From assembly GCF_963678635.1 (NCBI RefSeq), contig NC_087064.1, positions 12,803,989 to 12,867,988 on the forward strand: 64,000 nucleotides of DNA, written 5' to 3'. Below, one piece after another: positions 36,801 to 48,800 of the stretch. Numbering within the stretch: the first letter of the stretch is position 1; every line of letters begins with the position of its first letter. A model generated the notes under the pieces. It was given only the letters and a program-made list of their open reading frames with translations. It was not told where the DNA came from and did not search any database. The stretch is from Symsagittifera roscoffensis. Its lineage: Eukaryota > Xenacoelomorpha > Acoela > Convolutidae. Both the position numbers and the translations under genes were made by a program.

Positions 36801-39800
36801 CTCTGTGCTTTATTTGTGGCTAGTGTTTGTGATGTATTAAGCGTGCGTGGCTGAGTTATTAGTGCATGATACTCATAATCTTTAGGTCGCAGATCGAATC
36901 CGAGACCTAGCCGAAGTTTTTCTAATTCGAGGCTTATTTCTACTTTTCTTATGGCACTTTAAGCTGCTTTTTGTCGTGTTCTCGCTAGTGTTCGCTTGTG
37001 GTCGTGTTGTTCGCTAATGTTCATTTTATGTTGCGTAGTTTCAAGGACGAGTTTTAAAATGTTTTTGCTTGTTTCAGGAGGGTTAAAACGTTTTGATTTG
37101 GAAAATTTTGTAGCTTGTTTTTTTTTATGGCTACTATTTCGTTTTCGGCTTAATGAGTGTCGACACTTTTTTTTCTCATTAATTTACGTTTGTTCATTGA
37201 TTCTCAATGTTTGTTAAGGCTGTTTAGGAACGTTATCTAAGATATGAAATTTGAAATTTTCGCAGATAAAGTTTTTTCGAGTAATTTTTTTCAGCTTAGT
37301 GGTTTCTAACAATATCCATTATCAAAGTGCTGCAAGAGCAAATAGGGTTTATTTTCTAAATTTATGGGGAGACTTAAAATATTTTTCGAGGTTTTTAGTT
37401 GTGTTTGGGCTCAACGGTTCTCAGTTCAAGTCGACTTTGTAACCGCTTCGTAATGGTTTACGACGCTGGTTTAGTAATTGAATGCCTTGTCTGACTTGGC
37501 ATATTTTTCTCCAAATGAACTTTATTTAATAGGTTTTGAGACTAACATATGAAAATTTTTGTGGTTCTAGCTTTTCCAATTTTGCTTAATCTCTCAACTT
37601 TACTTTCACGATCAAGGTTCTATCGGTGAACGTTGAGACCAACGTATGAAAATTGTGGTAGATGCTTTTTGATATATTTTTGAAACCTTCAGGTTTTGTG
37701 GCTTTTACTCGTCTTATTTTCTTTCAACTCGCCTAAATTTCATCTTTTGTTATATCCCAAGTGTTGCGAGGCTTGCTACACTTTTGTGTGTATTTTTTGC
37801 AAAAAACTCGTGGTTTGAACCCTCTGTGCTAATTGTGCAGCAACCGGCTTTTCTTGACCTTATTTCAATAATGACATTGAAAACTTAATGAAGATATTCT
37901 TTACCTCAAAAATAATCGTAGGGACTCAAATTTGGTATCATAAAGACCTCTCAGTCGTGAATCGGATTATAAAAAAAAATTATTCTCAGTATTGAGAACA
38001 ACTGGTACGCCTTTCTGTTTCTAGACCAACTTCAGGCGGCAAATCGAATGATTCTTCAATTTTTACATTGTTTCTCCGTTTTAAACTTATCCCTATGGCT
38101 GATTAATCAATATATATTCTCCGCGTACTAGATAAAAAACAACAACCAGATGGTTTGAAAGAAAATTTAATGCATTTGAAAAAAACTATCGTAAAATTGA
38201 GCATGGTCAAAAAATTTCTTGCCATTTGCACAACAACAGAAGATAATTGTTTATATTTAAATCAGGGGCGGATCTAGGATTTTCTCGAGGGGGGGGGGGC
38301 GGATTTTCAAAAAATTTTCCAAAATTTTGACCTTTTTTTTTTTTAGGTCGACCAAATTGATTTTTCGAGCTCTCCCAAAGCACTGTTTTGCCCCGATTTT
38401 GGCAAAGTTTTCTGCGCGGCAGGCAAATTTTTGAAAAAACAGTCAAAAAAGCCATTTTTTTGGGCACTTTTTGAAAAATTTTGACAAAAAAAGCGTTTTT
38501 TTGGCGCGCGCTCCCCCTCAAAGTTAGTATATATTGGCGCCGAAGGCGCCTTTAGAAAAATTTTAGGGTCGGTCGGCCAAAAAGGGATTTCTGAAAAAGT
38601 ATCAAAGGGGGACCCTTTGGGTCGGCGGGGGTCGAATCCCTGAGGGAAGGGGGCGTCCGCCCCCCCAAACCCCGCCCCCCCTAAATCCGCCCCTGATTTA
38701 AATATTTCGACAGGTGCTGTATCATTAAGGGAAAATAAGCTTTAGGTAAGTTTGTCTTTTGTGATACTTTATAGTGGCTCAGCTAAACTGTCGACCGACT
38801 TCGACTACCTAAGTGAGGTTTCTTTCTGCAGGTCGTGAAGTTTGCACGTACTCCATTGATGTCAACCTACCTCGTGGGCTTCAGTGTGGGGCGTTTCGAC
38901 TTCGTGGAAAGAAAAGATAAAAACGGAGTATTACACAGAGTATATGCGGACCAAGGCAGACAGGTCAAGGCTCTTCATCGTTTTCAATTGCACCAATACT
39001 TATTGTCATATCACGATGCAAAGTTGTGTTAATTTACAATAATTTTAATGATGTTGACAGCGTTAAGATTTTCAATTGATAAATTCGATCTCATAAATTC
39101 GATAAATTACATCATATGGTTCTTTTGCCTTCTTTCTGGTATTCTGAAGAGATTGATCTTATCCTAAAGGAAGCGCAAAGTGCAACTGAAGTGAAAGTCT
39201 TGTGGAGCATATGGTAAAGGATGAAGAGCCCAGGCGGAAAGTGAGGTGCCGTTGGAACTGTCTGTGAAGTCGCTGGAGATTCTGACTGACTTCTTCAACA
39301 TTAAGTACCCCCTGGCCAAGTGCGACAATTTAGCTGTTCAGAGATTAGACGTATGTCATTTTGAAGAATTCTTCCTGGGTTTGTTTTTTAGTTGCTCAGT
39401 TTATCAAGGGTTTTTGACTAATTGGCACTCAAAACTATGAATGCAAAGCTTTGCTCTTTTTGTTAACTTTTGTATAGGGTCGAACTTTCAATTTAATCTT
39501 ATTTTTGTCATTTTCAAGTTATAATAAACAATGGTTGTATTGATGTTATCGCATTTCATAACCTGGCAGGATGGGGACTTGAGTGGCAGAAATTTTCTCT
39601 TTCAGTGATAGTTATTTCTTATGTTCAGTTTGGGGCGATGGAGAACTGGGGCATGGTGACATACAGAAGTTCTGTTCTCCTTGTGAATCCTAAAGGGACG
39701 CCCAATGATTACTTGCAGATAGTGCATGAAATAATTGCCCACGAGCTATCTCATCAATGGTTCGGAAACTTAGTCACTATGCAGTGGTGGACCGAAATAT

Positions 39801-42800
39801 GGCTGAACGAAGGTATGTCGCCATTGCATGGTTTAGTGAGTGGAATTTACATTTTGCATTCTTGGAATTTCGAAAGTTGAGATTTTTTTTGAGAAAAAAC
39901 CAGACAGTATTGTTTTCTATTCATTTGAGCTCATTGACTCTTTTCCAATAGTCTGCTGGCTATTTTTTTTGCTTATTGAGCCGTTTTTTGCTGGTGTTTT
40001 GCTGGTGTTAGCAATTTTGCCGTTTTATGCTGGTGTTAGCAAGGCGCAGCTTCGCCTCTGTGAAGAAATAATGTCGATATTTGTATATACCGAAAAGCAA
40101 CCGTGAATTGTGTCTGAAGAATCATTGTAGTTTGATCTATTTTTCAAGGTTTGTCATCTCTTACTCCGAGCAAAACTTTGTACGCAAACAATTGTCTTGT
40201 TTTACCGTAAACAGGTTTGCTATTTATTAAGCGTCCGTGGCTGAGTGGTTAGTGCGTGAGACTCATAATCTTCAGGTTTCAGATCGAATCCAAGACGTAA
40301 CCGAATTTTTACTAATTCGAAGTCACTTCATAGAGCTGATTTTTGTCGTGTTATCGGTAGTGTTTGCGAAGCGAAGCTTTTTCTCTGTGTAAAAAGAGTG
40401 CTTCTCATCGAAATACACGAGCGTGCATATGATAGTTGGTATGTTTACTCCGTAATTCCCCGTATACTTGCGGCACAAGCTTTAGTTTCGGCACAAGAAT
40501 GGCCAAAATTCAGCTTTGTCGTGAAAAATCTCTAGTGGCAGCCAGTAACGCCCTCACATCAAAAGATAGATACGACAAAAGAACTGTCTTTGCCTGGAAA
40601 TGTTTTCTGTGTTCGCAGCCTGTTGTCGATATTTGATTGCGGCAATTCAAGATCCTTAATTTCAAAACTTGTTTTTGCACTTTTTCCCGCCAAAAAACAA
40701 CTCTTTCGATTCGACGATTCACGTCTCTAGTAATATCATTCACTTTTTAACACCATTAATCCACGAGAGAAAGGACCAACATACGAGCTGTACAGCGCAA
40801 TACGGCGAACTGCTGTTGCGCCCCTGCTTAAGAACTACATACCATTTTTTTCGTTGTTTTTCTGGGCTGGGTAATGTTGCCTCACCCGCAAGCAACGAGC
40901 ACGGCTCATGGTGCGCCTCGTACATCCGACCTTTCGATTGAGAGGCGGAGACGTAACCACTTTACCACCGCTCCCTACTCCAAGTCCAAGTGGGCGTTTG
41001 CAGGCATCATTGCCCATTGCCCGCCATGATGTCTCGAACAAGGCCTCTCCATTGGCCTTTGTCGCTTGCGGCTTCTTTGCTGATTTCGAACCATTCCTTT
41101 TCCCACTTCTTGTGTCATGCGGGGGGGGGGGGGGTTTGATGTCCTTTGAGAGTTCGTCTCCGATGATCTTTCGCCAAGTCGGCTTCACACCGCCGGGTGG
41201 CCTTCGCCAGTTGTCTGCTTGCTCGAATTCTAAAGCTGCATTGGGGATTCCTTTTTGGTCCATGCGGAGCACATGCCCCAGCCACTTCAACCTTCGAGCT
41301 TGTATAGTTTTGGCCAGGGGTGTCAGCCTAGCTGTGTTCAACAGTTCCACCTTGGGGGTAGTAGTCGTTCTTCTGTGCAAGATGTGTCGTAGGCGTGTGT
41401 TCTCGAATGATGGATGGATTTTAGATCCGACTGTTTGGTTGGCCAGCTTTTGCAACCGTAGAGGAAGACGCTCCGTACGCAGGCCATGTACGGGTTTATT
41501 TTAGTGGTTAGTGGATCTTCTTGGCGTTCCAGACGTTCTTCATGTTTTTGAAGCTGCCAGCTGCTTTCCCAATCCTTGATTTAATCTCCGGGGAGATGTT
41601 TCCATCAAGTTGGATTTTGCTGCCAAGATACTCGAAGTTCTCCACCAATTCGATGACCTCACCGTAGACTTGAAACGTCTGGGATGGGTCTTGTGAACAA
41701 AACTTTGTCTTGCTGACAGTAATCTGGAGCCCAATGAGTGCTGCCTTCTCGGTGATTTTTGTTAGCAGTCTTTGCGCGTCTGGGCAGTTATCCTCAAGGA
41801 GGCAGATATCGTCTGCAAAATCGAGATCTGCGACTGACGTGTCATCTAGAGTCTTTCGTTTTCAGCGTTTCGTTCATGATCCAGTCTATAGTGAGGTTAA
41901 AAAGGAAAGGAGATAGAATCGAGCCTTGTCTGACTCCACTATGTATTTTGAAACTCTTGGAAAGGGAGTTGTAAGCGTGAACTTGGCTATACGTCTCTGA
42001 ATACGCGGCTCTGAGCAGTTCAACTAGATTCTCAGGGAGGACAAGGTTTGAGCATATTCGTCAAATGCAGTTCCGATCTACGCTATCGAAGGCCGCTTTG
42101 AAATCAATGAAGATGAGGTTGGTGCAGCGTTTGATTTCCTCTCGCCGTTCTACGATTTGTCTGATGGCGAAGATTTGGTCCTTGCAACCTTTTTTCTTCT
42201 TGAAGCCGGCTTGGTTTATCCTGACGTGAGACTCGTAAGCCGGTTCGAGTCTGTTCTTAACTACTGCTTGGAGAATTTTGAATGCAATCAAGAATAGCGA
42301 AATTCCCCTGTAGTTAGAACAGTTAGCTCGGTCGCCTTTTTTGAAGATGGGCGTGATCACAGCTGTTTTCCACTCTGCTGGGATCTCGCGCTTAGTCCAG
42401 ATGGTCTTTATCAATTCGGTGAGCTTCTCGAGCAGTGGGGGTCCGCCTTCTTTGAAAAGTTCTGGGGGATATTGTCAATTCCTCCGTCTTTGTTTGCTTT
42501 CAGTTTGTCTATTGCATCGCGGATTTCTTGCGTGCAGGCCGGTGCCGTGTGTACGCTAGAGAAGGGTTTAGCCGTGCACATTTCCATGCGAGTTTCCGCT
42601 GGTGAGGGTCTGTTGAGCACTTATTCGAAATGCATTGCCCAGGTTTCCATCCTCTCGTTAGCGTCCGTCACGAGCTGCCCATGTGGGTCGTTGATATTCT
42701 CGCTGAGCCCACTGGGTTTACTGGAAAGTTGCTTAGCAATTGAGTGCACCGTTCGTGTGTCACCGGTGTTATCCGCGTGGGTCATCTGTTTAGCCAGTCC

Positions 42801-45800
42801 GTCGTAGAACGCCTTTCTGTCCTTTCGGACCGATCTCTTGACTTCTCGTCGTAGGAAGGCTTTTGTAGAGCCCTTGCGGGCACGGGCTCTGATATCTACT
42901 GAAACTGGGTTGCAGATCCCTTCGGAGGCTTGTTTTCACCATCTGTTTCCTCAATTAGTTTTGAAATTCGGCAAAATATAATTGAAAGAAGGAAGAACGC
43001 TAATTTATATTTTTTGAATTAGTTAGAGTGAAAAAATGTCTGGAATATTTCTGCTGGAATATTTTTTCTGGAATATTTGAGGGTTTTTATAAAATATTAG
43101 GCTTTCGGAATGTATTGAGGCTTTGTACGACAAGAAACGTAGGGTTCATTTTTTTGTGTTGTGTTTGATTCTATCGAAATATGCGCAGCATTATGAACTA
43201 GTTTAAAAATACCACAAACGTCGATTTGGTAGTAGCATTGGTAGTAATGGTGCCAAGAAAATCGTTTGATTGCTGATTCAACTTTAACGTGCGCTACAAT
43301 TTTTGAGTTCAGCTCTTGTAAGTTAGCCATAACTCCGTTAAACTGAAATAGTTAGGGCGTAGCGATTTACATGAGTTTTGCTTAGCATGCGTATTTAAAA
43401 TAATTGCTATTTGATGAGTTTTACTTGCAAATGTGAGAAAACTAACTGAATTCTTATTGCGCTAATAGCTGTATGCTAAGCGGCACACATGTAAGTAGGC
43501 TGGTTTCCGATAAAATAAACTTTTGGATCAGGCTTCTCGCTGGTTAACTAAAAATAAAGACCAATGTTTGGTAGGGTTTGCGTCGTTCCTGCAACAACTG
43601 GTACCTGACTTGATCCGACCTGACTTCGATATGTGGGCCCAGTTTGTAAGTGGACGCCTCTCGTCTGCATTCACACTGGATAGTCTCAGGACCTCACACC
43701 CTGTCGAAGTTGACATCGGACACCCGAGCGAGGTAAATTATTCACATTTTTTTAGAGTCATGAACGTCGTGAATACTCCTATATAGGTCTTGGTGATTTT
43801 TTTTCATGAAAGATTCTTAAAATTTGATTTTTCTTGGTTTGATTTTTGATATCTTTTTAAGTTCAGTTCATTTTTTTTGTTAAAAAGGAAGGCAAGCTCC
43901 ACTATCGAATACCAATATAGTAAAGGTCCCGAAAAATGTGATCGATTTCTTGTTTCGAACATGGAATATAATTTCCAGGATTCCTAGCAAAATAAAATTT
44001 TACTTATTGATCCAGTTTTCTCAAATTGGGTTAATTTTTATCAAAAAAAGTGCGTTCATAAATTGTTCTAGAAATTCAAAGAGGTTAAAGGGAAATTCGA
44101 AAGTTGAAATTTTTCTGAAAACAAGTCGGTTTTATTTTGTTTCCTTGCATTCATTGACTCCTTTCGAACTGTTTGTTGGCTCTGTTTTTGGTTACTGGCT
44201 TTATTGAATCTCAGAAGAAAAGCTCAATATTTGTTCTTGAACGTCTGGTAAAATACCGTTGAGTATTATTTGTTTTAAAAGGAGTACTCCTTCGTCTCAG
44301 TTGTTTTGGTTTTGTTCCGACCATCATTGGCCCAGGGTGTTTTTTTTCACGCGAAATAAGTCACCTCAGGGAAGAATCGAGAAGTATCGAATATATCATA
44401 TTCAGCCGCTTCAAGCCTTGTTCTGATTCCAAATTTTTTGAACAAACAATATTCCTAATGAACAGTTTTCATAACAACTTAGTGCTATAATTTTACAGGA
44501 TGCGAAACTGGAACAAAGCCCTAGTTTAATCGATTTTTACCATAGTTTAGCTCTTTCTATCCAGTCGTGCAATTTCTGCAATATATTTTTTGATATACTG
44601 AATTTCTTACAATGCACTCGTCTCACGAAAATACTTCGAAGAACAATGAGAAATGAAAAAAAAAATCCAATAATCGGTGGTGGGAAAATTTGTGCTTGTT
44701 TCATTGCAACTGTCCACTTTTGCTCTTCTTGGTATTAACCGCTCTCTTTAAGTTGCATAGGGTTGCTATAGCCATTATCAAGGGTTTTGCTTTCAAACAA
44801 TTTTAATGATATTGTTTTAGTTGACTAGTTGCGTGTCTAGGGGAAGGTGCTGTGTTTCAATGTTATTAGTTTCCTCTTTTAGGATGCTTTCATATGGGTA
44901 ACCAGTGTTGTCAGATCGAAACGTATGTTGACTCCAAGAGACCTGTCTAACTGTTTTTTTTAACAAAGGATGACAGTAGCTCAGACGTATAGGTCGTGAT
45001 GATTTATTGTTCCGACTTTCGATACGAAAGTAACGGAATATTTGTGCTCGGGTTGCGTTTTTTTTTCTTCAGACAAATTTCTAACTAGCCATTTTTGACG
45101 TTTTGACGGATTTTTTTATATCATTCAAAAGGTACTGTTGCCCTGAGCTCAAATTTGAAAAGATAGCTTACCTGTGATCATTTTTCATAAAGTTATGGAG
45201 GTTAAAGATTGCCATTTTGGTCAATTTGGGACAATTAACGCGCGATATATTTCGCGCTATTAACGCGTAAGCGGAGAGTTAATCCGTCTTAAAATCGTTG
45301 CAAATTGGTTGAAAGAAGCTTATTTGCCATAATTGTTTTGTTACAAGGAGCAAAATTTATCCTTTTGTACTTTATATGGCTTGTGGGGGGATGATTTTTA
45401 TTTAAAAAAAATTAGATGTAAAAAAAATAAAATGCATTTTTTTTTCTAAAAATTGAAATTTTTAATGTTATTACTGCTCCATAAAGCTTTAAAAGGCAGT
45501 CGGAACATTCAGGGCTTCGCCCTGATACGAGCAGTCTTGTTTGTTTTGTTTTTTTTTTCACGAAAAGTCTTAAAATGCTCTAATAACAAAAGAAATGCAT
45601 TCATTCTTATAAATGCACTTATGAATGAGGCAAAATGCATTCTCCCATTATGAAAGCTGAAATGGCGCAAAAAGTGACCGATTTGTAATTTTAAGATTTC
45701 CCATCGGAGTAAAAACTTTTCCTTATACTCCAGTTTTCTGAAGTTGGCCTAATTGTATCAAAAAAGTTACAATTTTTATTGCTCTTGGAATTGAAAGTTT

Positions 45801-48800
45801 TTGGTTGAAATATATTTTTTTGGTTGAAATTCGAAATTTGTTTCTTTGTGCGTTCTTTTTGTTTCTTTATGCGTTCATTGACTCTTTACCAATTGTCTGT
45901 TGGATCTGTTATAATTATTCCGAAATTTTCTTCAGCGGATGAACTTGAAGAAAAAATTGTTTTTAAATTAAATAATTCCTTAAGTTGGACCTCATTACTC
46001 AGAAGAATAGTAGTCAAGTTTTCAATTATATGTTTCCATTTAGATTTACTATCGCTCGTTCCTCCGAATTTGCTTTTTACTTTTTGATCTGCTTTGATTA
46101 ATTGTTGTATCACGAGTGGAGCGAAGTATCGCTTTGCCTTTTTGTCAATCGAATGAGCTTTTCTGAAACCACTTTGGACGCCAATATACACAGTGAGAAT
46201 CGTGAAGAATTCAAGTGCAGGATAGTTTTCGGGTTCGTGCTTCAAAAAATGAATGATAGTTCGAGTTCAGGTCATTACGATGCTTGGACAATCGATAAAT
46301 ACAAATAGATGCGTTTTGTGAAGGCGACAAAATGTTCCACAAATGCAATCTCTGTCTCCCCAATGAAAATGAATGTGCATGACACTGCATTTATGTTGTT
46401 GTTCCGACCTTTGAAAATAGGGAGAGACTTTGTATTCGGGTGTGTTTCAGTTCAGACACCACAAATAATAATCGAAATAAGTCGAGTGATATATCATATT
46501 ATAACCCTTTCAGTCGTGATTTGAACATCAAAAAATTGCAAAAAATTGTCCCAGTGGTTTTCTAAAAAAAAAATGTAAAAAAAGTGTGCAAAAATATAGA
46601 ATGGAACAAATTTGACTGATCTTATAAGACTGCGCTCGCCAGCGTTCAATAAAGCGTTCAGTAGATTCGGTGGTAGGAAATCACTGAATGTTTTTTTCGA
46701 CTTAATAGCTTAATGGTATGAATGTTAGGCTCTTTTCCAGTCCCCCCTTTCAAAATAGCGAGTTTTTTATTTGTTTTACGTGTTATTACGGCTAAATGCG
46801 TGATGTTACGCTGTAAAGTATGAAGAAAAAATCTGTTCAGAATTGTCGATTTGTTCACCACGCCATATTTCATTGCATTGTGACAAAGTTAAATAGACTT
46901 TTCAAAATCGAATTTGAAAGGGGGGGAACTGGAAAAGAGCCGAATGTTATAATAGCAGTAATGTTATACGACGACGCTATTTCTTAAGACAGAAAATTAG
47001 TTAGCTTTTGCGATGAATTTTCTTCAGCCTGAAGGTGATGGCGCGTTCCGCCATATTCGATTGAGTTGCACAATTAGTTTAAGTTGGCTACATCGTTGAG
47101 GCAAGTGACTGCTGGTCGGGATGTCCGAGTTCGAAACTAGCAGTGTAACATGTTTCCGTTGTATTTGCGAAGTGCTGCTTCGCCTTGGTGTTAAGTTTTT
47201 GCTTATGATGAGATAAAGATTATAAGATAAGTTCTGTGATTATTTGATAGGTGGACGACGTCTTTGACACCATTAGTTACGATAAGGGCTGTTCGCTCAA
47301 CAGAATGCTCTATTTCTTCCTCGGAAAAGAAAGGTTCACTCAGGGTCTCACCAACTATTTAAATCACTTCGCATACAAGAATGCAACTACTATCGACCTG
47401 TGGAACTTCCTTGGGTCAGTTAGATAGAAAAGTGCTTCTCTCATGATAGACTGATCAATAACAAAACATTTAGAAGCCAGCTGCAGTTATTTATTTCGAA
47501 GTTTGAAAATAAACGTGGAAATCGGTAATTTTTGAAGTTTTAAAGGTGTTATTTGGCTAGAAATTTTCTGCAATTCCGTATAATATATAATCTGTAATAA
47601 ATATAGCCGCAAAAATCAATTTAAAAACCAAGGATAGCCGGTTACAAGTAGCACAGAATGTTTCGATCATAGTCTTAAAAAATACACCATTTTTTTCAAA
47701 ATAAGTGTCGTTTTTTCAGTGCGGTTTGATAATAGGATCTGAACGAAAAACTAGAGATAAGGCATATTCGACTGTCATAAAACAAAAAATCAAAAAAAAA
47801 ATTCAAAAAAAAATCGAACAAAAAAATCAAAATTTTCAAACCAGTTTTTTCTTGACACTGGGAAATTTTTTTAGTTTTGTTCAACTCACGACTGAAAGGG
47901 TTTTAATATGATATAGCACTCAATGATGAGCGAACCAGAGGTGCAAGTTGTAACCGAAATTGTATACCATAATCCGCAATTAAATATAAATTTTCAACAG
48001 CGAGTTTTTTTGTCTATTCTAGGGGTCAATTTTTGGTTTTCTTTGACAGAGAAGCTGCGGGTCTGGATTTGAAATCTATGATGCAATCTTGGACCAGAAA
48101 AACTGGCTTCCCTGTTGTGACAATTGAAGAAATGGTTCAACTCTCTCCAACTAAGAGACAGTTCAAACTTACTCAGAAACGCCATTTGGACGCTGGAAGT
48201 GAAGACGAACTAAAAACTTTGTGGAACATTCCAATATCAGTCATCACCAAAAGTAGTCCGGATAAAAAAGTTGCAACATTTGTAATGAAGGAAAAGATGG
48301 AGATAGTTGAAGTTGAAGGCGTCGGGTAAGAATCAACTAAATTAGAAGTTGAGTTTGCTTCTTTCAACCGAGTTGCGTACAATTACAAATAAGGCAATGC
48401 GCACAGTACAACACATCGAGCGATTAATAATGATTAAGGCCCCGAATTTCGAAGAAAGTGCGGAATGTTTATGCTTGGGGTGTTGTTTTTTATTCAGTCA
48501 ATTTTCCCTCGACTGTTTAACGAAACGTTTTTGTTGAATGGCGACTCTTTGGTTTTTTACAAGAAAATTGTTTTTTTTTTCAAGGAAACGGTCCAATTTC
48601 TGAAAAGATTCAATTTCCGTTTTCGCATTTTCTGATAATTTTTTCTCTTGAAAACTAAACTGCCAAATCTGAGATTCTATCGAAAAAACATTGCTAAAGA
48701 AGTGGCTCAGCGGATCAGAATCAGAGCCAGTAGACATAGCCTTAGGAAAAGTCCATTTTTCGAATTTTACAACGTTTCTTTAGAACTAGCCTACCTAATT

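Noticed and set aside
36841-36912. Functional tRNA-Met gene (also 40,231-40,305)
   Set aside because: A and B boxes and a CAT loop are present, but the acceptor and T stems do not pair properly and the sequence continues into a repeated body; it is a SINE head.
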